64,000 nt of DNA from Anas platyrhynchos (GCF_047663525.1 NC_092590.1:19528001-19592000), one strand, 5' to 3'; positions 14,638 to 37,561 are shown, numbered from the stretch's first letter. Numbers and translations are program-made. Notes: a model not told the origin generated them from the letters alone.

Positions 14638-15850
14638 ATGGACTGGATCGCGATGCAGAGTCTTTCACGGACAGAGGGAAAGGCTCTTAATTGTATTAAT
14701 GGCAGCAGAGCAGTGGAAAATCATGCATCTGAAGTCATAAATAAGCTTCCCTGTGAGTTACAGGTTCTGTGATACACACAGTGCTTGGTGTTTGTTCACA
14801 GCTTCGTTTTCTTATGGGGGTAAGTCAAACTTTATAAGTAAAACTTTGTTTAGAAAGTCTCCCGTAATGTTTTATTTGTTTTGGTGGTGCTGTTGTGTTG
14901 TGTTTTTCTTCCAGAGCATTACACTAAGGTATGTGTCTTAATTGTTTTCTTCTTTATACACACACAGAGAAGCTAAGGTATTTATTTCAGGCTTTTTATT
15001 GGCACTAGTTTGGAAAACACAGCATAAATGAATTTCCTGAGTTTCCAAGATCTGTTGTTATCTTACATTGAATTTAACCAGTCTGTTACCTCTTCCTTTC
15101 TGGCCAAATTCTCCCTATATTGCTGGCTTTTGGATTCAGAACCCTCCCACAAATCCCTTTATAGAGTTTTTATCCAAGTGAACTTAGATATTAACAAAGT
15201 GATTATATAAAGAGCACAGGAAGTGGTCTTTCTGTACTCTTAAGAGTGTAGCATGTGAAACTCAGACCTCATTCATGCTAGATATGTAACACAAAGACCC
15301 AGCACTGGCATAGATGGACTGCTAAACCTGTAGCAGCAGCAGCATGCCAATTAATAACCCATTACAAGAGATCTCTGGCAGCAGGCTTTGGCTTTTGATC
15401 CCAGACCAAATGATGGCACAAAGGAATGCCCACAGCACACTGCTCACTGTGGGTGCTATTACTTTTGGTAATGACTATTACTACAGTTCCTTCTGATAAT
15501 CCCTTGCAGTCACCACCCAGATCCCTTCCAGTTCCTTTTATGAGTGCCAGCAGGCTTTCTTTAAATACCCATCTACTGCAACATATTCAATTTCTCTGTA
15601 CAAAAGAGGGAGATCAGTAAAATATTTACAAAATACAGTAAACAGAAATAGAGCAACCGCCGCAGATTAGTAAGTTTTAACTAAATACTAAAATGTGGTC
15701 CTTTAAGTCACATAAAAGTCCTGATCACAATGTCCATGGAAATGTAAACTTGAACTCTGATCCCTTTTTAATAATATAGCCCAGCAGAAGTGGCAACACT
15801 TCAGGCTTGCCCTGTCAGCATCTAGGCTGACTTCACCCTGACCACCTCCA
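14638..15850. other. INTS10 / HGSNAT convergent 3' interval
   Basis: Only 1.2 kb separates the two stop codons, so both 3' UTRs must share this space. TTTATT at 14981-14986 and 14995-15000 reads AATAAA on the - strand. These would end HGSNAT mRNA within about 215-240 bp of the forward end of the INTS10 last-exon UTR. I saw no clean AATAAA on the + strand in the first kilobase after the INTS10 stop; its cleavage site may use a variant signal. No coding sequence was recognised. Confidence 0.6.
14981..15000 (-). terminator. Candidate HGSNAT poly(A) signals (two AATAAA on the - strand)
   Basis: TTTATT occurs at 14981-14986 and again at 14995-15000 on the + strand, giving two AATAAA hexamers on the - strand about 850-870 bp past the HGSNAT stop. 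They are the first canonical hexamers I found downstream of that stop. Use is inferred. Confidence 0.4.
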
Positions 15851-27879
<12,029 letters not shown>

Positions 27880-27967
27880 TGAATCATGAGACAAACGGTA
27901 GACTGAAGTTGATCTTATTTATTTAGCTTGCCTGAAGGGCAAAACCTCTGTCCTGGAAACTGAGAAG

Positions 27968-28020
27968 ATTAAAAAAAAAAAAAAAAAAAAAAGACTTTGT
28001 ACTTTTACCTTTTGATTAAA
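27968..28020 (+). terminator. Candidate POMK poly(A) signals and genomic A tract
   Basis: ATTAAA at 27968-27973 leads straight into a 22-base genomic A run (27971-27992), and a second ATTAAA lies at 28015-28020. Both are within 145 bp of the stop codon. They could end POMK mRNA, but the A run also invites false internal priming in cDNA data, so the true end may lie further on. Confidence 0.35.
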
Positions 28021-31000
28021 AGTTATCCACCCAATGCTGGAGCCGTGCAAGTTTTCCATTTACATGTTTGATCTATCACTGGAAGAGGAGGAGGGAGAGA
28101 AATTAAGTTTCATGAGTATGGGGCAAAATTAGTCTCTGAAGAAACAGAAATTTTCTTTTGTGACATTTACATGAAAACTCTTAATACACACACACACACA
28201 AAACATTTTCACAGAAAAAAAGTTATTTAAAAAAGAAATACTGGCCAGGTTAAACTGACTGGCACAGGACTGGGGAGCAGAGACCATGGCGTGCCCCTCT
28301 CAAGATCTGTGCTGATTCCAGTGGCTTTGGCCCATGTCTTATCCACAAAGCCCTCACTCACTTCCCTATGGAGTAAAAGCAGTGGTCACTCAAAAATGAG
28401 TACCTCAGTTCACTTAGATTTTGGTGAACCCTGATGCCAGATTCCCAACCACTGTGCCCAGCCTCCCTGCTGGATGGGGAATAAGGCTGCTCTTAGAGAG
28501 ATTGTTCCGTGGGCCCCATGCCCCACTAAACGGCATGTCACTATTTTGTAAGCAAGCAGATGATGCAGATCCCGCAGATACTGCTTAAAGATGCATTGCC
28601 CTGATTTTCAAGCATTTGCCCTCATAGTGTTCTCAGCCAGGCCCTCTGGATACAAAACTGTAACACGGGAGTCTCTGGGTCTTTTTTAATTAATTTTTTA
28701 ATCTGAACTCTGTTCAGCAGAAAAAAAAAAAAAAAAGCTAGGTTTTGTTTGTTTTGTTCAGTGAGTTTAGGAGAAAGCTTCTGGTACTAGTATGGATGTT
28801 ACAGCCTGGTACCAACAGCTGGAGAAGGAGAATCACGCTGCCTTAATCCAGCAGTAGGCCCTGTTTGGTGGGACTGGGATTTAGCTGTTCTCTTGGTGAA
28901 AAAACAATCAAACAAAACACAACAAAACAAAACAAAACAAAAGGAGAATTACCATTACACACCTGAGGACTTTCTGTTCTGTGGACAAGGTCTCTGAAAG
29001 ATGTTAGGGCCTGAGACAACTTTCCTGTTGTCAACTTGAGAGGTGATTTGTAAGCAGAGAAGTACACTGTCCTTTCTGCCGAGGAGTTTGTTTCCGTTCT
29101 TTGCCATGCTGATATTCCTCTTCATCTAAACAAGCAAAGTTGTAACTGCCCAGGGAAAACAGTTTTTATACATTGTGTTCAAATGCATGTGTTCTACTGC
29201 TACCACAATTTTACTGTAAATAGGGAAACTGCCCTGCAAATTACAAAATTCATACCTGATGCCAAATAATGCCAGCAGGAATCCTTCAAAGGCATTGTTG
29301 CTTTCCTTTCCCAGTGGGCAGTCTATTTTCTTAAATTAGCTGATTTTGCCATTTTCCAGCTGTGCAGTCCTAGCCAGCAGACCTCTTCCTGGTGGTTTTC
29401 CTGCTCCAGTTGTCAGGAATCAAAGCTCAGAAGTTGCAGTCTCCAAAAACTTTGGATGCTTCATGTTTGTGTTGGACTTTGACTCAAAACACCTTAAAAA
29501 AAATGAGGAGAAAAGAATGCTGTCTCTGCTGTAATTATATCATCCATCCCGTGAGTTATTAATAGGGTTAATCAAGTTTCTACAGTTCCAGCCTGAAACC
29601 AGGATGTGCAACAATTGGAAAAGCATCCTATTACAGGTCCTTGAAGCCAGGGATCAAACTTTGAAGGGAAAAGGGTCAGATCCTTTGCATGTCCCCAGAA
29701 GCATCGTTACCTCTAGTAAGCCATTATGTGTACTTGAAAGAAAAATCGGCACCTGATGGCTGGGAAGTAAATATGCTGTCTGTCTTTTATGGCAGTTGCA
29801 AGGCCAGACAAGAAGAACCTGCCAGGCTTCTTATGCTGGTCTCTCAGTTAAGCTTCTGCTTGGATTCTTGCTTTTCTGTTGCGCCTCGCAAGCAGCCTTA
29901 TTAATTTCCCAGAGTGAACAATAAATGGTAACAAATTCTCGTTCTGAATAATTATCTTGCCTTGGAGATAAGGTAAGATAACCCCTTGCCTGGGTGAAAT
30001 AGTTACAAATTAAAAAAAAATGATGTTGCTCTAAACATTCACCCTTAGCATTGGGTCCTCCACATCTCTTCACATTTCCTTCTACTCAGCTTGTGTGTTG
30101 TACTTCAGCAAGAATAAATTACATTTTTCTGAACACAGCATTATGAAAACTAGGATTTTGTTTCAGGGATGTCGTTTCTGTCTACGGGGGAACACTAGAT
30201 GGCAGCACGAAGGTCAGCTTAGCTCGACTTAGCGGCTGCAGTCTCTCATGCCCAAAGATAGCCAGGATCTGGCCTTGGAGCCAGCCCTTTGCTAGCATAT
30301 TTCAATATTCCCCTGAAAGAAGGCATTGTGTTGTTTGCATTTTCAAGCCCGTAGTACCAAGGCAGATGTAAGGGCTGTCAGAAGAGCCACCCCACATGAA
30401 GGGGCCACCTCCCCTTCTTGCGTAAATTACCATCCTTTTTAATCACAGCCTGGTCCAGCCTCAACCGAGGTTGAGTGTCACCTCCTTCTACCCTTTCAGT
30501 AAAATCAGAGGAGTTTGAAGGCTCTTCTGCTTTCTCTTCTTCCCATTGAACCCCTTCCACTATCTCAAGATATCACAAACCCCGTTCTTCCCTCGTTTCC
30601 AGCTCCTTTTCCCTTAACTGGAGTCTAGGCAAAGGTTCGTGGAAAGGGAAGAAGAAGCAGGACAGCCCTACATGCAGTTGCCTCCCCTCTGCCTAATTCT
30701 CTCTTCTGGCCGTTCCAGTTTTCACCATCAGTGACAGCCTTGGCAAACATCTGGGGGCTTTTCTGCCTCGGTACAAGCAGCTGTTTTATGTCTGGTGGGC
30801 AATGCCCCCTCTTCCACCCCCAGAACACATCCTGCCCAGCCCAGCCAGCCGGAGAGACAACCAGAGCAGAAGCTGTCTCCCTGACTTAAGAAATAGCACC
30901 TGGGTCTCAGCTGGAAACCTGCTGGCTTCCCAGATGGGGCACTGCTGTGCCAGCAGCAGAGGAGTCAGGTAGAGCGTGTTTTGTTTTATTTTGTTTTTCC

Positions 31001-32378
31001 AAACTGCTTGCTAGCAGCAGGCTCCTTGGTAGCTGAAGTTGGATGTAGTCTGTTTCAATTTGTGTGATGCAAGTTTCAGGTCACATCCTAAAAACAGTCC
31101 TATAATCCTAAATCCAGGTGAGCAGCCTTTACAGCAACTCATCTGCATGTTCAACACCATCAGATGTAGACAATATTGTATGTAGATCCACACCAGCTGC
31201 TATTGAGGTCTGGGTACATGCTGAAGACATGAAGTGGGCACATCTTTATTTAATTGACCAAAGCCTTTTTTTTTTTTTTTTTTTTGAGGGATACTTTCAA
31301 AATCCATGCTACTCTGCTACTCTGTATTTAATGCAGTGGTAACTATTAAATGTATCAGAAGTTTAGAATACCACACCAACTTTTTGAAATTCTATCACAA
31401 TGCTAAACCAATGTTTTCCTTTGGTGCCACATAAACAAAATATCAGATCATTATCTCTGTGAAACAGAGGCAGTGTTGTTCACAAAATATAATTGTGAGA
31501 TATTTGGCAGAACTTGCAACTGTAAACTGATTCTATCATTATGACTGTAATGTCTTACCAATAGTTGAGAGACCCTGGGAACAAGAAAAAAGTGGTTCTC
31601 AAGTTCTTCTAGCATGATATAATGCATATATTTGTAGAGTTCAACCAAATAAATTATATGGTAGATGGTACTTTTTAAAAAGAAAAAGGATTTTATGGTT
31701 TTATTTTAATTGAAATACTGTATACTTGAGATGACCACATGATTTCCAATAATTGCCAGTCTGTGTTCTGAAGTCTATAATCCAGTATTTATCAGGATTA
31801 AATGGTGAATATATTTACATTACAATGATATTTATGTCTCAGCAATTTCTGATTCTGTTTAGCCCAGGGTAACTCAAAATCCATTAAAAATTATATATTT
31901 TTTATATACAGACACACTCAGATTCCTTGGCCATAATTTTGAAAAGAAAGCTTTCTGTTTCCAGCATCCACATTTTGTATAGGAAGTAACTGGATTTTCA
32001 AAGCTGTCAAATGTTCAGCAGCTTTCAGTCAAATCTATAGTAGTTGGTAAATGCTAAGGACTTTCAGAAAGTGAATTCTTTCCCTGTAGAGTTGGAAGAT
32101 TTTTCAGCAATTCTCTCAGTGTTTCTATGGGACTATGGATAGATTTCTCCATGGAATGATCAAAGTTCCCACTTTTGAAAAAGCAGGGATTTAAAAAAAA
32201 TTAAATCACGCAGCTATCCATTTTTTTTTTTTTTTCCCCTGAGAGCTGGTTTCTGTGAGAGATTGTATAGTTTCACTATAGCTGAAAGGTATATTTGGTA
32301 CTGTGCAATGCTAATAACCAAGCCGCTGAGCTTAGGTCCCCACTGGCTAAATTTTGTCAGAACAGCTTGTGACATGCC

Positions 32379-32380
<2 letters not shown>

Positions 32381-32430
<50 letters not shown>

Positions 32431-32431
32431 T
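32381..32431. repeat. (ATT)n microsatellite, about 17 units
   Basis: An uninterrupted trinucleotide repeat of about 51 bp with no imperfect unit. It produces artefactual poly-Ile and poly-Leu ORFs. Its purity suggests it is polymorphic. Confidence 0.97.
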
Positions 32432-34490
32432 GTTTGGTGCCGACATGCTTTGATCACAGGCCAGGATGCTGGAGGCCAAAGGCTACACAGGCATAGCAAA
32501 AATTACAGTCTGCTCTCTAAAAGCTTTAGAATAAGAAACAGAAAACAACTAATGTCCTCCTCTTGTATTAGCAGCATACCCCAGGATTGGCTATTCCATC
32601 CCACCTCATCCAAACTACAAATAAACTACATAATCTACAAGGACAGGTCACATCTGGAACACGACTACAACTACAAGACCTGACTTTGCTCTGACCAAAT
32701 TCGACAGCAGCTTATGCTCCAATTTCCGAAGGTGCTCAGGAACCTAAGTCTAAAAGAAAAGCCCAGGCTACAAAAGGAAAGGACAACGTACCAAGGAAAG
32801 CTAACCTAGCTTTGGAGTCTACCAGCTTTGGATTTTGAGCCAGATTCCTAAAGAAAGTCATACTGAAGGCCTATACACCCAAAAATCCTATTGCAGAAGG
32901 CCAGCAAGTGAGAGATCACTCCTTGCTCTCAAGTTTGCAAAGCTGTTATACTCACCACAGCAGCATTGTGTTCCACAACCTAACCCCGTCCTACACAACC
33001 TAACCCCGTCCTACCCACAGCTTAACATTTGCTAACTTCAGAGGGATATGTGGGGGAAGAAAGTCTCTCTGTCTCTCTTCTAGGTTAGGGGTGGGTGGAT
33101 TATCTGAGCTTTAAGTTGAGCGTTTAATTAACTCAAAGAAAGCAAGCACCTGCTGAGTGACCCAGAGTCTGTTCCTATGTGCTGGAGGAAAACCCTGAGA
33201 GCTGAAGTGATGTTTTGCGGATACAGGCCTTGGTTTCATCAAGAAGGAACCTGGGTGCTGAGTCCTGGGGTGTCCAGGGTGAAGCTGCAGGATTAACACA
33301 AAGAGTACCTTAAAATAGAGCTTAAATGTACCTTCTCTACACCCAGTACAAGGAAGCCTGATTGGAAGTGAGGTGTACAGGTAGTAGTGAAACATAAAGA
33401 AGATCCATGCTATTTCTTTGCACTTTGCCAGGCCTGTGAACCAAAAAGTTAAACATACTAAAAAAAATGAACAAAGAACCTCAGCTTTGTGAGAAACCGC
33501 TTAAAATCCCTGTGAAATCGGGCTTAGTTTACTGTTTTGAGTCATATTTCGTAACTAAAGGCTCCTTTTCTTAGTGGTTTCCACAGTTCTGTGCGCGGGT
33601 GCCATCCCCATTTAATGACCTAGAATTATGTCTAATTGATGTTCTTCATCTCTCCTTTCCCACTCCATGGGGGGCAAGAAACTTTTCTCATGATAACAGT
33701 GACTTAGCCTTTTATTTTTGGATGTTCTCATCTCCTATCCCTTTACATCCTGACCTGGAGCCCCTTGGTATCAATCTGTCTCATAGCACAGAAGCTGGGT
33801 GACTTGGCACGTCTTGCATTCAGAAAGCAGGTACCCAAAGGACGAAGTTCTCCCCACCCGGTCAGACTTTGGTATAGCAGATCCCATCCTGGTGAGGTGT
33901 CTATATCCCCTCCTCCAAGCCGTATGGGACCAGAGGTAGTTCCTGGGCACAAAGCGGACTCATCCTGAACGTTTGAAATAGGATAGGTGCCATCATGCCC
34001 TCAAAAGTACTCATGTCAGCACCAAAATAGTTGTGGTATCTGAAGATATGGTGAAAGGAAGTATCAGGACCAGAGATAGATATGAAGCAGCACAGAGAAG
34101 GGACAGCACACTTAGCCGAACATGGCTCGAATGTGCCACATGAAGCAGCACAAAGAAAACGAGTGTGTGCGAGTGTTAGGACATCCTCTGCCTGCCTAGT
34201 TAATCCACATCTCAGTAAGCGCTTCAGGTGACTTTTCAAATTTCTGCACCAAAATGGTCTCTCTGCTCCTGTTTTTTTTGCCAAAGTGTAATCAGGTAGT
34301 TGTGCCTTCTTGGCATTAGGCGCCTATAGAGCAGAGAGTAAGCTCTCTTTCTCCAGCAGCCGCACAGCCAGCAGCTCCCACTTTGGCAGGGAGAATAAAT
34401 AAATCAATAAAAAATCTGAAAAGCGCTATGGCACTTTGGCAACCCAAGCTATGACAGAAGTGCAAGCACTCGACGAAGACCGTTCATGGA

Positions 34491-34570
34491 GGGGGGGGGG
34501 GGGGGGGGGGGGCGACACCGCCATGAGGCAGCACACGCCCCCCCCCCAAGATGGCGGCCCGACGTCATTT
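34491..34570 (+). promoter_or_regulatory. SMIM19 promoter with G22 run, TISU/YY1 element and CRE-like site
   Basis: A 22-base G run (34491-34512) is followed by a 10-base C run (34538-34547). Directly after comes CAAGATGGCGGC (34547-34558), which fits the TISU consensus SAASATGGCGGC and the YY1 core. Next is CGACGTCA (34560-34567), one base from the CRE/ATF palindrome. There is no TATA box. TISU and YY1 elements normally sit within about 30 bases downstream of the transcription start, so initiation near 34520-34545 is likely. Confidence 0.6.
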
Positions 34571-35008
34571 TGCACCGCCCGCGCACCGCCCCCAGCGGCC
34601 GGGCTCCCCCCGCCCGCCTCCCTCATGGCGGCGGCTGTGGCGGCGGGGGCCGGGGGGGCGGGAGGCGGTGGCGGCGCCTCAGCGGCGCTGGGCGAGAGCG
34701 GCGCCATCGACTACTCGGTGCACGAAGCCTGGAACGAGGCCACCAACGTGTACCTGCTGGTGGTGCTGGCCAGCCTCGCCCTCCTCGTCTACGCGCGGCG
34801 GTGAGGGGGGAGAAAAAAAAAAAGGGAAAAAAAAATGGAAAAAAAGGGGAGGGGGGGGGAGGGAGGGAGTGCGTGGCGACCCCACGCGTGACCGTGCCTT
34901 GCCCCGCAGGAACAAGAGGAGGATCCTGCGCATCTTCACGCTGCCACCTGCCGCGGAGACGCCGCCCGAGCCCAACTTCTACGACAGCATGAAGAAGATC
35001 CGCCTGCG
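34551..35008 (+). other. Alternative reading frame overlapping SMIM19 (110 codons after splicing)
   Basis: The ATG inside the TISU element (34551) opens a frame two bases out of step with SMIM19. In the spliced mRNA it crosses the 34800/34910 junction and stops at a TGA in exon 2 (about 35006-35008, within acagcatga). The product would be about 110 residues, rich in Arg, Pro and Trp (begins [14 protein letters not shown]). Its start context (A at -3, G at +4) is stronger than that of SMIM19. Coding status is unproven; GC-rich sequence keeps frames open by chance. Confidence 0.35.
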
Positions 35009-36151
35009 GCAGCAGCTGGAGATGTACTCCATCGGTGAGGGTGCTGTAGGGCCAAGGGTGGGTCCCGTGTGGGGTGGCCCCGAGCCCGTGTCCTCGAGTG
35101 GTGGCACCCGTCCCCTGCACGGGTGTCCTGCGGGAGCACGGCACCGGGCTGAGGTGTGAGGGAGGACAGAGTGGGGGAGCAGTTGTCAAAACGCAGCTGG
35201 GCTTGACAGTAAAAAATCCTAAGGTGGATGTGGCCAAAAAGCGGACGTAACTGTAAAACTGCTGAGCACTGTGTGGGGAATAGAGTATTTTAACTTCACA
35301 TGCTGAAAATAAGTGAGAATTTTACCATACCACCAAGTGCCGCCATTCCCATCTTGCTGGATGTCAGGATGGAGATGGGAAGGAGTGCTGTGGGTCTGGT
35401 ATTCCACAGGCCTACTTCACAAAAACACCTGTGTGTGCTTCACCTCTGCCAGGTATGCACACCTAGATGGAAAATGGGCAAGAAATATGTAATGAGGTGA
35501 AACTGCCTTCTAAACAGAAAGTCTTAAACCAGGCCACTGCATTCTGTGCAAACAAAAAAAGGGCACACTTCCTGCAGAGGAATGAGTGCTTGTTGTTTGT
35601 TGTATGTTGCACCACACACAACTCTTTGATCCTCCTCTGCCTTGCTAACTAGATTACTTCTGAAGTAAATGTTAGTATGCGGTTCCTATACTGTGGAGGA
35701 GATGAGCGCGGATCTGCTATGTGACTAACGAGTTGTTCAGGCTGCCTGTTGTAGTACTTCTAAAACCATAGGCTTTAATTTTATTTTTTAATGAAAGGAT
35801 CTGAATGGATTTATTTTTTTTTTGGCCATTAATGTACAGAGATATTGCTGTGACACTACTGCTCAGATCTTCAAAGGGCGCATGCTAAAGGACAAGTTCC
35901 TTGTGGTGGCCGAGACCAGGCCTTGTGTACCAAAGCTGCAAAATTATGTTGTCGGATATTAAATCTATTTATTGCTTGTTATCTATATACATGTATGATA
36001 TGTACTCATGCACATACATAAGTGTATGTACATGTATATGATGAGTGTGATTTGCACTGATCAGTGTTTCTTTTTTTCAGCACGGAAGTACGAACAGCAG
36101 CAGCAGCAGCCACCAAAACAGACTGAAAGTGTACAGCTCTCAGTGGAGTGA
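34625..36151 (+). CDS. SMIM19: SMIM19, small integral membrane protein 19 (complete, three exons)
   Basis: Exons 34625-34800, 34910-35034 and 36081-36151 (TGA 36149-36151) give 372 nt and 123 aa, with GT-AG junctions in phase. The protein is a small single-pass membrane protein whose role is not established. The match to the family is clear: [18 protein letters not shown], a hydrophobic segment at about 41-57 ([15 protein letters not shown]), a basic [12 protein letters not shown] stop-transfer stretch, then [20 protein letters not shown] and an SVQLSVE tail. It is longer than the roughly 107-aa human protein: the N-terminus is a Gly/Ala-rich 25-residue lead, and exon 3 has five consecutive Gln (CAG x5). 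The start at 34625 is chosen by homology. An in-frame ATG lies at 34523 and a strong out-of-frame ATG at 34551. The first intron is only 109 bp and purine-rich. Confidence 0.95.
35035..36080 (+). other. SMIM19 intron 2
   Basis: This 1.05-kb intron runs from ATCG|gtgagg to tttttttcag. Apart from a T run near 35812-35822 and short ATG/TAT-rich sequence near 35990-36040, it holds nothing recognised. Confidence 0.75.
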
Positions 36152-36954
36152 CGCCAAACGTTGTAGGAATTCAGGACTTATTTCCAGCCTTGATAACATG
36201 AGTCAGTGTGGAGCTATTTTCAATGCCTCTTAATCAATACACAGCTGAAGGCAAGGGGGAAAAGGAAAGGGGCGGTCCTAAAAGCTTTGCTCTTGGTAGC
36301 TTTTCTCTGAGCCCCCTGAAGTGAACTGAATGCCTACTGAAATATTCGGCATGAAAGTAGCAGACACAGGACAGACCTGCTCAGAGAAGCCCCTGAGGGT
36401 AGAGAAGTGCCATCTTGTTGATGTTTACTGCCAGCACCTTGGAAATCAGCTCCTGCCGTCTCTGATAACAGCACCCAGGAGGAAGTAAGGCAGGACCTGT
36501 CTACCAGGAAACTGTTTGGTTCCTTGATCATGCATTGAATTTGCTGAACGCATTCAGTAAATGTGAGTGAAGATGTTGTGGCCTTACCACCTAACGAGGG
36601 CAGAGAGCTTTGATCAGCAGCAGCGGTGCTGGCCGTGGAGCAGGTTGCGATCTCCGCGTTGGTTTGTGCGTAGCATTGTGAGCCCGTCTTTGAGACATTC
36701 CCAGAACTAAGCAGTACGCGGTGAGACGCAGGTCTAGAAGACGCTGCAGCAAATACTGTAATGCCACAGCAATGGCAGTTAGGTAAATTTGGTCAAATTG
36801 GTTTAAAGAGTAGGATTGTTTATAAAGGTGTGAATGAAAACACTACCAAAAAGCACAGGGTTTATTCAGAAGTGACATCGCGCCCTGTTTCGTTATTTTC
36901 CCCCTCATGTAAATCATGAAATCGGTTAACTTAAAGAAACGACTTTTTAATAAA
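36152..36954 (+). other. SMIM19: SMIM19 3' UTR with poly(A) signal
   Basis: After the stop codon the sequence runs without recognised genes to AATAAA at 36949-36954, the first canonical hexamer downstream. This gives a 3' UTR of about 0.8 kb. The next CpG island begins about 60 bp later. Confidence 0.5.
36949..36954 (+). terminator. Candidate SMIM19 poly(A) signal AATAAA
   Basis: The hexamer sits in gactttttaataaaagcc, about 800 bp past the SMIM19 stop and about 140 bp before the YY1-like motif of the next promoter. Confidence 0.5.
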
Positions 36955-37009
36955 AGCCTCTTAACCACGAAAACCCCTCCAAGGCGTCTGTCTCGTGCTG
37001 TCGCTCCTA

Positions 37010-37440
37010 CGCGTTACGGGAACGGGCTGGGGGCGAGCGCCGCACGGCGGAATAAAGCCCATTTCTCCCCCAGAGCCTGCAGCTCCCCTCGCCAAATGGC
37101 GGCCCCGGGGGGGTAGGGGAGCAGCCAGCGTCCCCCTACCCGCGGCAGGGCTCATCCCTCCGCGCCCCCTCCCCGGAAACGGTGCCCTCCCCTCAGCGCA
37201 ACAACCTCACTTCCTGAGGCGGCTTCCGCCTCCGGGCCGCGCCGGCTGCTGCTGGTACTGCTGCTGCTGCTGCTGCTGGTGCTGGCGGTGCTGCCGCTGC
37301 TGCTGCTGCTGCTCGGAGGGCGCCCGCCGCGCGGTGAGTGGGGCCGCCCCGCCCTCGCCCCTCCCTCCCCTCCCCTCGGCGGCGAGGCGGGAAGGGGCCG
37401 CCTGAGGAGAAAAGCGCGGGGAGGGGGGGGGATGGCGAGG
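37010..37440 (+). promoter_or_regulatory. CpG island, probable SLC20A2 promoter
   Basis: A GC- and CpG-rich block without a TATA box. CCAAATGGCGGC at about 37091-37102 resembles the YY1/TISU core that marks transcription starts, and cacttcctg at about 37208 is an ETS-type site. The next + strand gene is SLC20A2, and no gene on the - strand starts here, so this is its likely promoter. Confidence 0.55.
37095..37333 (+). other. SLC20A2: Candidate non-coding first exon of SLC20A2 with CTG tract
   Basis: A strong donor, gcgcg|gtgagtgg, ends this GC-rich stretch at 37333, and the SLC20A2 start-codon exon has a 5' UTR acceptor at 61412/61413. The 5' end is set only by the YY1-like motif. It contains CTG x7 at 37258-37278 and CTG x5 near 37294-37311. 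The CTG frame would read as a Leu-rich signal-like peptide, but it has no ATG between the stop at 37114-37116 and the donor. A six-codon uORF begins at the ATG in the YY1-like motif (about 37096) and ends at 37116. Confidence 0.45.
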
Positions 37441-37455
37441 ATTTCGGGCGGCCGG

Positions 37456-37512
37456 GGCTCAGCCGAGGCTCAGCCGAGGCTCAGCCGAGGCTGCTCGAGG
37501 CTGCTCGAGGCT
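37456..37512 (+). repeat. Short GC-rich tandem repeats followed by (GT)n
   Basis: Three copies of an 11-mer (ggctcagccga) are followed by two copies of a related 10-mer (ggctgctcga). About 20 bases further on, a (GT)n run occupies about 37531-37552. These lie at the downstream edge of the CpG island. Confidence 0.85.
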
Positions 37513-37561
37513 GGAGGTCCGCCCGGCCGTCTGTGTGTGTGTGTGTGTGTGTTTAGATGAG

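Larger units (their letters stand above)
27880..34450. other. POMK-SMIM19 intergenic region
   Basis: This 6.6-kb stretch has no recognised gene. It holds a short CA run near 28189-28199, an A run at about 28721-28735, AAAAC repeats near 28915-28940, a T run at about 31265-31285 and the (ATT)n microsatellite at 32381-32431. A 17-18-bp tandem duplication lies near 32978-33014. The ORFs (for example 33901-34284 on the - strand) resemble nothing known. POMK 3' UTR probably occupies the left edge. Confidence 0.7.

Noticed and set aside
32263-32683. Poly-Ile and poly-Leu ORFs
   Set aside because: They are created by the (ATT)n microsatellite.
34623-35237. 204-codon frame on the - strand opposite SMIM19
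   Set aside because: It is antisense to conserved SMIM19 exons, Pro- and Arg-rich from GC-skewed sequence, and reads across a spliced intron with poly-purine runs.
36995-37405. 136-codon Cys/Trp-rich frame in the CpG island
   Set aside because: It reads the CTG tract in the wrong register, starts upstream of the likely transcription start and crosses the strong donor at 37334.
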